DNA from: Patagioenas fasciata
Taxonomy: Eukaryota; Chordata; Aves; Columbiformes; Columbidae
Length of the DNA stretch: 64,000 bases
Direction: 5' to 3'
Assembly (NCBI RefSeq): GCF_037038585.1
Contig: NC_092521.1
Span: forward strand, 75,231,398 to 75,295,397
Shown: piece after piece, positions 11,771-25,500 of the stretch
Position numbering within the stretch: position 1 is the first letter of the stretch
How the letters are laid out: every line of letters begins with the position of its first letter
Notes under the pieces: model-generated
Told to the model about the DNA's origin: nothing
What the model saw: the letters and a program-made list of their open reading frames with translations, nothing else
Database searches by the model: none
Program-made: the position numbers and the translations under genes

Positions 11771-14385
11771 GCTTATTGTACTTCAATTACACTTTTTGTG
11801 ATCCAGCTTTTTCTGCTTCAGTGTTTCCTTTTAAATGAAGGTGCTCAATCACTCCTTTGTTTCAGCTGCTGCACATTTCAGCTGGCAAATATGTAATCAT
11901 CTGGGAGAGGTCTACTGTTCTTTTGGTTGGGAGAGATTCAGACAGAAAAGCTTCAGCAGTCATAGCAAAAAGATCAGCTATAAGGATATGTTTATTTTTT
12001 GTTTGCACAAGAGGAGGAACTCAACTTTCTGTTCAGCTTTAAAATTTGTTCATTCTGCTTAATACACAAAGTTTCTGTATATTAACATTTTCCTATTTTT
12101 TCTGTCTATGCAAGTTAGTCTAATAAAAAATATACTACCTTCTCTCAGTGCTCAAGAACTTTTCAGATCTTTGACTAACATCCTACTACCAAATTCCTCA
12201 GGAACTGTGTTTGGGTTGTGTCTACAAAACACATACAGTATTTATTTGCTAGTTCTGAAAGCTTGGAGAAAAGGGACATAAATCCAAAATCTCTTGAGAT
12301 TATCTCACAGGAAGCTAGAAATTCAGAAGACTATAAGCTTTGCTTGAAGCTGCTGTTGCCCACTTTTGTTTTGGGTGAAACTGAGTCTGCCCACACTGAA
12401 AGATCTGAAACATGGAATTCTTTTCAGGAAACACATTTGTAAATGCTTTAATGATAGCTTCTGTCAGAGTTCTGAAATATTTGTAATGAATCATTCAGTG
12501 CTCCATATTGGCCTCCTCCCACTGAGTCATAATTTTCAGTAGGAGTAAGCATGGGCAAAATGAAATCGTATGATACCCTTTTTCCATTCTCTGATGATTG
12601 GTCTACTGAACATCAGGATTAATTAAACGGCTGCTTGGTAGCAGGAATTTAATTTGATGGTAAGAAAAGGGCAACTATCGCCAGCTTCGGTGGTAATTGC
12701 AATAATGACAATACATAGGAAAGGCCCTCAGTGCCAGATAGAATATACAGATAAATCTTAGGTGTCAGGCTTCAAAATTACAAATGAGAAAACATCTGCT
12801 CTGTTGCTCACTGAACTTAAAAGTATTTGGAATTCACTAGTCATCTCTCAGATAAGCTTCCAGGTTCAATATATGCTACAAATGAAGTTCTGCATCTGCT
12901 AAAATATCGCCTGGCTAAGTTGATTTGGGATGCTGAAACTAGAAAGAACAACAACAAGGTCCCAAGCTCTGTCCAGTTTTCCTTTAGACAGTGGTGTCAA
13001 TGTCCATCTCTCTGTGATGAACCTGTGACTTGCACATTCACTTTGCCCATAAAAGTAATTAAGTCTTACAGCTGCAGGGAGGAGGTATATTCCACAGGCA
13101 CATGTATATTACCAGAAGATAATGCCAAGTTCATGGAGCCAAAAGAACAAGAAAGAATAGCCCGGAGTCTATGGATCTCTGAGACAAGTTTATGTAAAAC
13201 AGCTTTCAGGTCCACAGAGAAGCTTTAGCAGAGATCAGGATCCAGAAGTCCCACTTCTGAGCAAATGACTTAGGGTAGCGAGTCCCAGGCCTTCAGCCAT
13301 CCTTATTTCAGAACCACTCAATCGATGCTCTAACTGCGGCTATGGAGGGGTTCAGGAGCAGTGCTGGCACTTTCAGCAATCCCTCTTGAAAAAAACAAAA
13401 AAGGAGGATTAAAAAGCATTTATCTTCTGCGGCCTCTCAGCTGCCTCTAGTCTGTTCATGGAGAAAGACACTGTGTTCATTCTGTTACTAACTTTCAGCA
13501 GTTCCCTGTCGATATGCTGGATTCTGAGCTATTTTGTGAAGTGCCTAATTCTCTTCGTGCAATGATCAGGAATCACAAGTACATAACTCCGATAGCTTAT
13601 CTTTCCAGAGTTTTTATTGCATTTAAATCCAAATTCTTAAAGCCATAGTCTCATTTCGTCATCTCTTTGCAGTTTCTGGAATATGTAATGCATCATTTAG
13701 TAGCATTAAAGTCCAAGTATACAGCAGCCCTGTATTATCTTCAAAATGTTTGTGTGCTCTCAAGCAAAGAAGAAATTTTACCAAAAAAACTGCAGGGGAA
13801 AAAAGCACACTGTAAAATGTCCAACTGCTTCTGATAGCATCCTATAACAGCTGGTATAAGACCTGGAGAACAAAATTATGCCTGTAGATTCTCTGTGGAC
13901 TTGCAATTGGGAAAGTATTAGAAATTCTTCAGATCTTGTTTTTCTTTCATCACATTTATGTACTATCCTTTCAATAACATGGTTGCAGTAACCCCCAGAA
14001 ATGAAAATGTGTACTTTACCTTTTTCATGCAGTCCTGTAGCCTTGATTAAGCATAGTCTCTTGTGTGTCAGCACAGTTTGGATTCAGGAAGCTAAAGAGA
14101 GGCTGTGCTGACATGTTGAGTAAACATGTACATTTTGTTGTTCTTGTTTAGACAGTGCTGTTTGTGCCTTGACTTGAAGGAGGATGATATATATGACAAA
14201 GCCTGAAAGATGGGACCTTAGATTTTATTAATTTCTCATTCATTTGTAGCACTGTACAAATGTTTTACAACAAACTAGAATTCTACTAAAGGACTACATC
14301 CTGTATAAAATGCTGATCAGATTACACAGAGTCTGTCTATGTCTCTGGTCCACCTGGGTCAGCCTCACCTGTCAAACACAAAGAC
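11771..14385. other. Non-coding stretch, possible conserved element near 12.6 kb
   Basis: No gene is supported. The open frame at 12827-13228 (+, 133 codons) has no recognisable domain. The part at 12590-12720 has well-preserved TAAT-type homeodomain-like words (for example 'gattaattaaacgg' and 'ggtaattgcaataatg') and looks more constrained than its surroundings, but alignment would be needed to show this. Confidence 0.35.
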
Positions 14386-14387
14386 AC

Positions 14388-14566
14388 ATTGGAACAGGTT
14401 GCCCAAAGGTGGTGTGGAGTTTCCATTTTTTGAAATATTTGAAACATAACTGGACAGGGTCCTGAGTAATCTAATCTAAGTTGACCCAGCTTGGGAAGGC
14501 TGGCATTGGAGGAATAGGTGACCTCCAGAGGTGCCTTTCAATATAAATTATTTTATGAACCTCTCA
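14388..14566 (+). mobile_element. CR1 LINE 3' end fragment (plus strand)
   Basis: The sequence 'ggaacaggttgcccaaagg' leads into 'tgtggagtttcca', 'actggacagggtcctgagta', then 'gacctccagaggtgcctttc' and an AT-drifted tail. This is the CR1 C-terminal LPREV region and 3' UTR. The copy is old, about 180 bases, with many substitutions. Confidence 0.85.
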
Positions 14567-17500
14567 ATCAATGTAACCACCTGGTGGAATACAAGGGCAG
14601 TAGGCAATAGACTTTGTACCAGTGTGAGCAAAGTGATTGTCCTGAGCTCTTTCTAGATGCTTTTTAAGCACTAAGTTAACATAACACTTCTGGGTGGGAA
14701 CTAGTCTCTGTCAAGGCAGCTTGGTATTCAGGAGTGAGATCTGAGGTCTGTCTGCTCCTGCTGGTGTTGATGTGTTTTATCAGCATAGCTTTCAGTATTG
14801 CGTTAGAACGGCTTTTTCCACTGATATAAAAGGTGAAGCCAGATATTTGGAGGGCATCTATGGAATTCATCTCATCCCAAGCACTGATGTGAGCAGAATA
14901 ATTTCAAAATGAAGTTTCATTTAACTTCAACATGTTTTATATGAGGGAGTTCCTCAAGTTACAAGGCAGAAAATCGGGAATGGTATTCATCTCTTATCTT
15001 TTAATCTTACAAGGATATTTAGAGTGACATTACGTATTTTGCTACTTACCCTAGCACACTGAAATGAAAAAATAAATTTTGAGAAACAGGCTAGAAATCA
15101 CTTGCTGTGGCTAAAGAAATAATAGATCATATCTAAGTTATAACTGGCATTTGGTATGTCTCATTTTCAGTTTGATTAATGGAATATACTTCTATCAGGA
15201 AAGATCAATTCTAATAGAAATATGGGCCAATGAAGAAGCTGAAATGGTTCCATGAGTCTAAATATCAGAGACATTAATGAATTAAGAATATTCAATACTA
15301 ACTACCAAGAACTACAGAAAATGTCAAGCTAAATATGAAATGCTGAAATGATTAAGAAACTGCTGGGATTATGAGCTATAAATCTAAGAGTAATATATTA
15401 TTTAAATAATTTTGTATCTAAACGAATTTCAAAAATATCTTTTCTGTTTCATCTGCCTTTGGGAACAAATCAGACTCCAATTCTGAGCAAGTTAAAACCT
15501 CTGTGAGTCCCAATGTTTCTATTTAACAGTTATTGAATAACTTATACTATGACATCTTGTTTGTTTACATATAAAAATAGTAGCAATTTAATAACAAGTA
15601 TAACTCTTTTCATTCTAAATGTCAGTTATGCCTTTTCTGCAAAGGAACCCTATCTGTCTGTGTACTTGGACAGTATAAAAAAATCTCTAGAGGGTCTCTT
15701 TGGCTGTAGAAGTCAAGAAAAAGTTTTTTTAGATGGATATTGGGGACGCAAGAGATTAACTAGTATTCCCAGTCCTGTGCTGGGTTTCCATTAGCAAGAG
15801 AAACTAAATGTACTTCATGTACTCTTCTTTATCAGTAAAGACACATTAAAATAAACACTTTTCTTCAGTATACTGGGAACTAACTACTAAGAGATTCCTT
15901 GTTTATTATAATATTTAAAATCTTTTTTATCAATGCTGCTGAAAGGACTCTTCCCCCACAGTTGCAGCAGTTTGTTGGCTGTCAACTCAGCTTTGTCTTT
16001 GATGACCATCTCATAACAAGTGCTTATGACTCTTTGAGACTGTGAGAGGCAGTGAGGCATTTCTGAGGAAGCTGTTATAGCTGAGAATATTCTCCCTGCT
16101 GTTCATGCTGATGGAAAGGATGGTTAGATTGTTCTGCAAGCTGCTGGGTCAGTGCAGGACACAAGAAACCATAAAGGAGTAGGTTTCCAAGTACCTGGAG
16201 AATAGAAATAATAATATTAAGTACTCCAATACTTCAAGAAAACTTATTTAGTTCTGTCATTCATTTTTTGCATCTTTTGCTAGTATGACTCCTTATTTTT
16301 ATGTTCTTGGTTAAATGCCTTTTCCCACATAACAGATAAAGATTGGGAAATTGATACAGAAAAATTCCATGAAATTTCCTGAAAGCAAATTTTTACTGGC
16401 CTAGAATAATGCTACAGTACATGTTTCTTTTTTGTAATGCAGAAGCTCATGTGAGTCATCCATGACTTCAAAGACAGCCTCAAGAGCTCAGTCGAGGAAA
16501 TAGTTTGGCATCATTTAGCACTACTCTGTCCTTTGAGTCCTAGATGAGACAAAACAGTAAAAAGGAACACAGCAAATGAGCGCCCTTGGAGTGAATAAAA
16601 TGGCATGCATTTATGTCTTTTCTTTAATATCTTGAATTTTAATGATACCACTGAGAATGAGATTCCCTTTACATTTGTAATAATAAAGGAGAGCAGATGG
16701 TGAAGGCTTAGCTTAAAGTGGTAATTAAAATAGCTTACACAACCAAGCCTCTGCTTGAATAAAGTACATCAGGAAGATATGAGACATGAGTGCATGCTCT
16801 ATTCGAGTGAATTATTCTTAAATAAATCTATCTTGGAGCAAATTCATTAGAGATACTTAATATCATGTCAGTGCAATCTCTTCCTCTTGAGTTCATGAAA
16901 CAAGCTCTAGACCATGTGTTCTAAATGTATGCTTCTGGAAGTGAACTTGAGTCTAGATTCACCAGGAGGATCTGTATACCTGCCTTAGTAAGCATTCAAA
17001 TAAAACAAACAGATCTACAAAAAACACGGCTTCCTTGCTCTTTCTATACGTTTCTGTATGTATCACTGCTGTGCACACTGTGCAGAACAGAGGGAATGCC
17101 AGTTCACCTCTGGGATTCATCTCGTTAATTCATGAAGGTGACTCAACACAAGCCAATTGGTTCAGGAATGGTGCCTAACCCTCCCACCTTTGTAAAAAGC
17201 ATTCTGAGGGTGGTAACTGTCAGTCTGCAATTGGAAGATCTCAGCTTGGTTATGGAAGACCTGGTTTTAGATGCTTTTTTTGCTTGATTTGGGATAGAGC
17301 TCCTGAAGTCCTCAGCAACACATCAGAGTCACCTAGATAATTAGTAATCAAATATGAAGTTGTTCACTAGAGCAAGGACTAGAAGTCAGTTGCCCAAATA
17401 TCCTTTGAACTGATCACTAGTCATACCTACTAACTTTTTTCTCATTTCATTCTCTGACTCAGTACATTTTTAATTGATCTGTAAAAAAATGAGAGGAATA

Positions 17501-18724
17501 ACAAGTGTTTATTTTTAGCATTTGCTTTAATTTATTTAACCTGATAGTATTCATTTTACTTGAAGACTTTAGCAGTTTCTACTACATGAAACTAAACAAT
17601 AGCAATAAGGTGGTTTATTGCTTTTCTTGCACCCAGGCACAATCATTTGATGTTTGTTTTAAAATTAAGTTTGGTCCAGGCAAGCCTCACCTCTCAAATT
17701 CTGTGCTTAAACAGTTTTCTAACTTACCACAATGCATCAATTTGAATTTAAGCAGAAAGTATCTGATACTTCTGAAAGTGAGCCACATTTTATTCACCTT
17801 TTCAAATGCCTAAGAAGACTGTATTAAATATTAAGTATAGCTGAAAATGAAAAATTCAGCATAAGGATGGTATCAAACTATGTAATAAATTATATTAAAA
17901 TATTCTTGACACCTCTTTCTAATATGAAAGTTGAGGAAGTTTTCACTGAATAGAGATGTATGTAAAAGATAGAAACATTTTATCTTTCACTTCCTATAAA
18001 CAGCTTGATCTTTTCATCGGAACTTTTTGTCAAAAGTACTTGCAAACAGATTTACTAACTCCTCATAGAATCAAGTGGTCAGAAAATCCTAATCTGTCTG
18101 TATTTCTGCACTTGGAGAACATGACAGATGGATGCAAATGTTGCTGATGCAACATCATATGGCCATCTTTGGAAGACTTCAGGAACAAAACAGTGGGTTG
18201 AGAAGGACACAGGGAAATATATCTCCTCTCCCTCAAACTCCTACTACATTCTACTCAGTCATCTTGCTCTCCTTTTAAAATAATGTCCCTTCTACATGAC
18301 ACGGTCTTCCTGTTTCCCTCCTTCTCTGTTCCTCCAATGGCATTCTGAACTGCTGTACTGGTGACATTGGAAGGAATGAAGATTTGGACTGGGAATCTTC
18401 AGTTTATTTTTGTGCTGTGAACAATTTTGAGCTGTGGATATAAGAGTAGAAGTATATAGTAACATTGACGTGTGCTGTCTTTAGAGCATCAGCTTAAAGG
18501 AAAAAAAATTTCGCCAACCAGGTACTGTAACCAGCCTTTATTAAAACAAAAAAAGTGGCAAGAACATTATCTCTGTCAATTGTTGACATCATTTATATTT
18601 GGCAGGTCCTTGCAGTAAGACAGAAAATTATCATCTGGTAAGAAGACAAGATGTCAAATGCTTTGACTGCCTTTCCTTAGGGGCTAAAGCTCTCAGGCCC
18701 TTTTCTTTTCTGAAAGGTTGCTGA

Positions 18725-18726
<2 letters not shown>
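14567..18726. other. Long AT-rich non-coding stretch
   Basis: No gene, RNA or recognised repeat in 4.1 kb. Open frames reach 102 codons at most (17505-17813, +), rich in hydrophobic and phenylalanine codons as expected by chance in AT-rich DNA. Confidence 0.45.

Positions 18727-18767
<41 letters not shown>
18727..18767 (+). repeat. (TG)20 microsatellite
   Basis: An uninterrupted TG dinucleotide run of about 41 bases with no interruption. Likely length-polymorphic. Confidence 0.97.
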
Positions 18768-18769
<2 letters not shown>

Positions 18770-18971
18770 ATAGCTTATGGTTTGTCCTTCCAGAGAAATT
18801 GTTCTTATGCCTTGGCTTACTTAAAAATACAATTGGATAGAGTCTGGAAATATAACCAGTTAACTACCTTCATTAAACTGGGTGTTTGCTGATCAATATG
18901 TGAAATAAATACCCATTTCTTTGAATGTCTCTTCCCTATCAGTTTCTCGCTGTTTGCATGTAAGACTTCTG

Positions 18972-19177
18972 TTACTCTTATTGAATCTCCAGTGGAGATT
19001 CATGTGTTAAAGAGGTGACTCCTTTCTGGGCAGGGTTCTCTTGTCATCTGCCCTTTTCTGCCCTTGTCATCTGCCTCTTGTCATCTGCCCTTACTCTTAT
19101 TGAATCTCCAGTGGAGATTCATGTGTTAAAGAGGTGACTCCTTTCTGGGCAGGGTTCTCTTGTCATCTGCCCTTTTC
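18972..19177 (+). repeat. Exact 87-bp tandem duplication with hairpin and short spacer repeats
   Basis: The 87 bases at 18972-19058 recur without change at 19091-19177. The 32-base spacer and the copy ends contain further 'ttgtcatctgcc' units (four in all). Each copy holds a perfect inverted repeat, gaatctcc-agt-ggagattc (18983-19001 and 19102-19120), able to form an 8-bp stem with a 3-base loop. The lack of any difference suggests a recent event, or an assembly artefact. Confidence 0.95.
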
Positions 19178-21005
19178 GCTTGATGTTGTTGAATGCTTGT
19201 TCATCTTGAAGACCTGAAAAATTCTGCATGATTGAGAGCTGAACTATGCTAAATTCATCCAAGTGATCCCTTAAGACAACGAGACCTAGGAGTTAACAAA
19301 TTCTGTGCTGGAATGTTCAGTGTCGAGGCGTTATGGTAGATCCCAAATGCATCTCAGTCTAACAAAACTGGGAGATAACGCGGAGGAGGTGACTCCAGTT
19401 CACGGTGGAGGATGAGTGAGAGAAAGCAGAGGGAAGGAAGCATTATTTCTGACTAAGCACTTCAAAGCAATTTCATTGGTTGAAAACAACCTACCTGGAT
19501 TTTCTTGTGAGAGAACACGATTCAGAGCATATGCAAGATGCAGAGCTGCGTTTTCCTTTCAAGCTGTTTTCTTTTTCCCCCTGTACTTTGATCAAGTGCT
19601 CCAATGTTATTGTTCTTACAGTGTTCACCCTTCTGGGACAAGCTACAGTTATGAATAACTTATGCTAGGTTTTGTCTGATCTCTAGAAATGCCTTTTAGA
19701 TGCTACAATTATTGTCAGAAGGTAGATTTCAGATTTTGATAGATTTTTATAATGAATAAGTACAAATTGGGAGCCCCTTCTATTTTAAAACCTCTTTCCG
19801 ACAAAGTTTTAACAACAACTTTTTTGCGATAAAATGAAATATCCACCAGGAACAGATTATTCTGCCTTCTACATTTTAGAAATTGGGAAGAAGACTGTTT
19901 ATCCTCTGTCATTTCCTACTACATCCTGTCATTCCCAAAAGACAATCCCTACTGTCTCATTCAGATTGTAAGCAGGAATTTTACTATTATGATTTTAATA
20001 ACTTTTAAGTTCCAAACAAATCTCTCCTACTAGTTGTTCTGCACATTCAAGCCTGCTCAGAGCAAATTAGTATTGCAAGGAAAAAGTCTGAGGTATTGCC
20101 AGTTAACTTGATATGGAGACTTTTTTTGTACTTTACACTGTGGGATTTTTTTCTCTTTTCTCTACAGAATTTACAAAGATAAAAGAAAAAGCCACTTCGA
20201 ACCAGTATTATTTCAGACAAGTATTACATGGAAAAATTTATTTGTGTGCACCCAAAAACAAAAAGGCTAGAAAACACAAGTGTATTTCACCCACAAAAAA
20301 GCCAACTGTTTAGCAGATTGTTCCTAAATCTCACCTGATGCTTCTATTTTACTTTATAATGGGAATAATACAATATTAAAAATTACTTTGTAAGTTACAA
20401 GTTTATTGCGGAGTTTATTCAACAACTCCATGCCAGGGATAACATGGTTCTTGCCGGCTTAACATGTAAAGGATGTTCTTCCTCCTTCTTTGTTTAGTGA
20501 AAAACAAAAGCTGTACAATACTCTGACTTTTATCTGATCTCTAAAATGTCATCTGCAAGTTTGAGATGACACAAAGAAACAAAAGCCCCTTCATAGCCCT
20601 TGTCTCCTCACTTTGTCAAAAGCAGACAGCAGAATCAAGTCATCTTGTTATGATGCAACTATGAATGAATCAAAGTAAAAATTAGAACCTAATTGTTAAA
20701 GTCTGGCTTCAATCCACACTGCATACAAATATATTGTCTCTTTTAAAAAAAAAGCTGATTCTTCTTTCAAGGAATAAATCCTTAGAAATAGGATTGTAAA
20801 AACCTAACTAAACTCATATTTTAAGGACAGATTTGCAAAGTAAATTAATGACATGAATATTACTTCACAGAAAGCTAAAAGGAAAGCCTGAGAAGACTTG
20901 CAGGGGGCATGGAAAGTAATGTGTATGAGGGAGACTAGAAGCAGGTTACTAGCAGAGATCTTTGAAGAATATTTTATTTTCATAATAATCCTCTCACAGA
21001 ACTAT
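19178..21005. other. Non-coding stretch, no feature recognised
   Basis: AT-rich, with no gene or repeat recognised. The longest frames (about 80 codons at 19416-19658) have no domain. Confidence 0.4.
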
Positions 21006-21008
21006 GAG

Positions 21009-21056
21009 ACCACAGAATCATAGAAATGTTACAACGTGTTTAAAAAGCCCAACTCC
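21009..21056 (-). mobile_element. Possible CR1 3' tip (minus strand)
   Basis: The sequence 'cacagaatcatagaaatg' followed by 'gcccaactccaggcac' resembles the reverse complement of the CR1 3' end (terminal octamers, then the 'gtccaactcc' stretch). It is short and diverged, so the call is weak. Confidence 0.4.
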
Positions 21057-21404
21057 AGGCACAGGAAGGAGCAGAGATGCACAATGGTAGATGGAGAACC
21101 CCAATAACCCAGTCAAAGGAATGGACATGCTGCTTTGGTTCCCCCCTCAGGGCTGTCTCAGGAGACCCTCAGATCCATGATCTCAGCACCACAAGTCAAG
21201 AGGAGAGGCTGTCACCATCACCTTAGAGGCTGAGAAAGGTCACTGCTTATAGGAGTGTGAGACACATTGTGGGATGCAGGGGTAGAGCATTCCAGGGTTG
21301 CCAAACACTTACTGTGGGATGTTTAGGGGAAAAATGAAAGGTAGGAGAAGGGAGGATCATGGTGGTTTGTGGAGGAACAAGCATGGGAAAATAGAGGGAT
21401 AAAG

Positions 21405-22530
21405 AGATAAATGAGGCTGGTTGCGATTAAACAGGCTGCTGGTCAGTATGCTTGCTTGGCCATTCCTTGTGCCTGACCAGCACAGTCTGTCCTGTCTCAT
21501 TAAGCTCCATTTCTGCTCTTTTCCTGGGTGTGGGGCTCCCTGTTCAGTGTGTGTCTGCGACTGTGTGTGGTGGTCTGCGTGCAGCAGCTGGGGTATGGCC
21601 AAGGGTCACAGGGGCACCTATGTCTCTGCTGCCAGAAACTGGAGCAAGTGCAGGTGTGTGAGTGAGTGTGTGAGCACTGGCCAGGTTGCCAGTCTGACAG
21701 TCACGCTGGACTAGCCATCAAGGCGGTGATGTGGCCTGGGAGCCAGGGTGAGAGTGTCTCGGGGTGAGACCACAGGGGAGGCCCAGCTATGGAGGGATCA
21801 GGGGAGTCCTGGCCAAATAACAGCAAAGGTGTGTGCATGTGTGTGTGTACGTGTGTGTGTGTGTGGGGGTGGTGTCTCTAGGGGTAAGGCACCTGGGAAG
21901 AGTAAGGAGGCAGAGGACCAGCTGCTGGCTGGACCATTTGTCCAACGCTGACTACTGGGAGATGACAGGCGTGTGGTGCACGTTTGTGCATGGCTGTGAG
22001 CGAGTGGGGTCTGTACCAGCAGCTGGAGTGGGGCTGCAGCCTCAGGAGTTCGTGTGTCCAGGTACCAGTGACTGGGAAGACTGGGATCCAGGGGCAGCTG
22101 CTGGGCAGACTGGATGCCTGAGCCCAGCCGCTGGAGGGATCCACCTTGTACATGTGTCCTCATGTGTACCCCACTGATGGACCTTCATCCTCGCTGGCCA
22201 GAGGGAAGAGCAGGATGAGGCTGTTGGTGCTGTTTGCATTTGCATATGTGCTGAGTGTGTCTGTCTGTGCTGATCTGGGTGGCCAGACTTATGTATATGC
22301 ACATAAGCATGCTCTGTGTATGTGTGTACATGTCTGCATGCTTACTGGGAATACAAGCTCAGCCTGGCAAGGGTTTGGACCTGGGGCACTGTGCTGTGGG
22401 AGCCTTACCTCTCCCGGGCCTCTGGATTCAGCCACTCCAAATTCTGACTTCCCACTGGAATTGGGAAAAGTTTATCTGTTCAAATTGCATGATGGAATAC
22501 CAAAGGGATACTACCACACGTCATGTCCCA
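21405..22530. repeat. GC- and TG-rich block, probably LTR-type or minisatellite-like repeat DNA
   Basis: About 1.1 kb stands out from its AT-rich surroundings by high G+T, many 'gtgtgtg' words (a TG-rich run at 21830-21869) and loose internal echoes such as 'cagcagctgggg' / 'cagcagctggagtgggg' / 'gggcagctgctgggcag'. It begins near 'gcgattaaacaggctgctgg', which looks like the polyadenylation part of an LTR. No clear TG...CA ends or target duplications were found. Open frames here (up to 130 codons) come from composition, not a gene. Confidence 0.4.
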
Positions 22531-22545
22531 CAAAGTAGATATTAA

Positions 22546-25500
22546 CAATACATAGTAAGCTGATCAGAGGATCAGAGGGTCAGGGTTTGGCTTGTTTGCT
22601 AAGGTAACTGAGTGCAGAGGCTTTTCTGAAGCACATCAAAAGAATAGGCTGTTACATCAGGAGGAACAGAGAAGGAAAGGGAAAAAAAAAAAAGAAAAAT
22701 ATAATGCTGCCAAAAGAATAAATTAATCTGAACAGGTCACACGTCATTTTGGAACAAACCTTCAGCCTAAGCCCCAACTAAATTTAGTTTCTATGTAGCT
22801 TAAAGAGACTATCTGGCAGGCACATTCTTTATGGTTGTGTGTTGAGAAACACCTTTGCTAACCGGAAGGGGAGGAATGGATATAACATATACCACTTGAG
22901 AGAATGCTACTTTTAGTCATAGAGAAAATATGGAATATGAACCCCCTAAATGGGCATGTTTCTAGAATGAGATTTCTAGTGCTAACATTATAAAGCAAGA
23001 GGTACCTTGTATGATGATGAGTGGGTGGGATTTTTTCCACCAGAAGACATGCCATAGGCAAACATAATATTATTTTCTCATTTGTATTAAAATCATGCCA
23101 CCTCTTAATGATCTCTGTGTTATTATTAGCATGGATTGTCATCACTTCATGGTCTTTGATTGGCCAGTATGTGAACCGATGCCTACATCAATGCTTTGCA
23201 ACAAAATTAGGCTGTGCTCTGCAGAATTTCATTACATTTTCTGATTAACTTTTATTACAGTAATTTTGCAACACCAACATAAGGTGTTGCACAGTTTGAT
23301 AGCTCGCCTTTCCTTTCAATGATAATTGCACCAGATAACATTTTCAGGACTTACATGATCACACTTCTCAAGGGATTTTAAAGATTGATTGTTTTGCTTC
23401 CTCTGATCTCAGAAAATCCTTGCCAAAAGTAGCAGTTGTGCATATAACTAACACTTCTTTCTTCTCATCTGCAGCACTAATTTAAGTTTAATATAATTCC
23501 AGAGAAGTTATGCTTTTGAAATTCATATCTTCAAAATATAGAGTCATTAGAAAACATGTATATTCCATATGTTAATTACTTTCAGTAAGTCACAGAATGC
23601 TTGCTCACTGAGATACTTTAACACCTGCCAGTAGCTTGAACATGAACACAAGTAGTTTTCATTGGTTAGCATTTTGGGTTCTAAATTTCCCAACTCTGTT
23701 CCTGTCACTATATTTCAGTGCAACATTTCAACAGAATATATTCACTGTAGTATGTAAATTCAAGCACTTCTGATTGTTCTGCAGTGAAGGCTTCCTCATC
23801 CATCTAGTTGATCTTAATATGTCTGATACCTGTATTCTCCAAGGCACAGCTAGAACCTCTTAGTCTATAATATTTGAATGGAAAATTCCTTCACCAAAGC
23901 AGTACTCTATGGAGCTTATAGTCAGCAAGTTGAGCTCAGATTCAGATATCCATGTGGAAATATCAATCTGAAGTTTGTATTCAAAATATTGTGGGTATTG
24001 AGACTTCTTTCCCTAATTTATATATACATATATATATATATATGTATATATAATTTTTCTTCTTGGTCTGAAATTAACAACCCAATGGAGAAAGAGTGGG
24101 AATGGCCATCCTTACTGGAAGCTTTCTCTCAAGCAGACCAGGAATCTCTCTCTGCTCAGAATATGTGATATGAATGTGATGGATTCAAGACACTGAGTTT
24201 TAAGAAGGGAGAATATACTCAAAGGTGGGTCCGCAGCCTGTGTCTGATGACTTGTTTTCTGAGATGTTTATCCATTAAGATGTCTCAGCTTCTTCAGGAG
24301 TCCCTGCTAGTCCTTTGTGGGGGAGGGGCAGAAGGATATGTGGGAAAGTTTGCAGGAGCGTGGTGTGAGGTGATTAATAGTTTCTTTGCATTCTGAACAA
24401 ATGAACTGAGATGATCCATCTGCCGATGACCTCTTTATAAATCAGTTCAGTAATCTGTACCATTTCTCCTGAAGTATGCATGCCCTGGCCTGAGCTGAAG
24501 GTAACAGAACTGAACATGACAAACTGCAGAACATGATGAGAAATTTATGGATGTAACAAGAATCAGAGTGAGAAGTGGTCAAAGTTACAGCTAACACTGA
24601 GGGACAGCTGCCTTTCGTGGACAGGTAAGGGAGAGCCATGTGAACAGTTTTGGGGTTGTGGGAACTATGTGTATATTGAAAACATGCACCAAATTTTCCT
24701 ATGAGCTCCACCTACAAATAGGGAAAAACCCCAGCCAGGCACTGCCACCTGGGACTGAAGCAGTACCTGGCATCTCTGCCCTCACAAGCCAAGAGGGAGG
24801 ATTGCCCTACATCCCCTGTGTCCCAAATGTGTTTTTTTCCCTTTCTGGTTCCTATAGCAAATACATACAGGTGCAGTGGGCATGCAGTTAAAGAACATGG
24901 GCTGTGGGCAGGCAGAGTTGTAATTTTAGGTGCTAACTATGTAGGCAATAACCTGTTCTGAGATTGACTTCATGTCCACGGGGAACTACACAGACGCAAA
25001 ACTATGAGCAGATGTAAATCAATGTGTAAGGTGGTCTGATGAAAAGGAGATACTGCTAAATCATGTGACAATTTTTGAAAAACTTTTGCCGGTTATTACT
25101 CAGAAGGTTCCAGGCAGTGAGAAAAGGTCTGAGGTGTTTGCAAAATGCACAACACTCCAATGTATTCAAATGTGTTTTGCTGTGCTACAGGTTGACAGTT
25201 ACCATGGTGTTCTGGATGTGAATAACTTGGCAGAGAGAGAAATTTCTGGCTAGACATCAGGTGGTCACAGCACACTTGCTGGTTTCTGTTTCATTTATTT
25301 GAGTGCAATATGTGCAGACAACTTCGGGTGAGTAGTCTTTGAATTGGCCTGATTATGGTGTATTTAATTGTTAAAAAAAAGCACTTAAACACACATGCAA
25401 CTGTGGATCAGTAAGAACTATGCAGAGTGCCAATTTAAAACTCGATGTGCTATTGCCACTCTTATGTGGGAAGGAATCACAAAGGCAAAAGAAAAGAAAG

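Noticed and set aside
12827..13228. 133-codon frame as a possible gene
   Set aside because: No domain recognised. Surrounding sequence has no promoter or exon structure that supports it.
18972..19177. CRISPR-like array, because repeats of 'ttgtcatctgcc' alternate with other sequence
   Set aside because: Only four irregularly spaced units lie in vertebrate DNA. The structure is a tandem duplication, not regular repeats and spacers.
21798..22538. Several overlapping frames of 86-130 codons on both strands
   Set aside because: They result from GC/TG-rich low-complexity sequence with few stop codons. No single frame is favoured.
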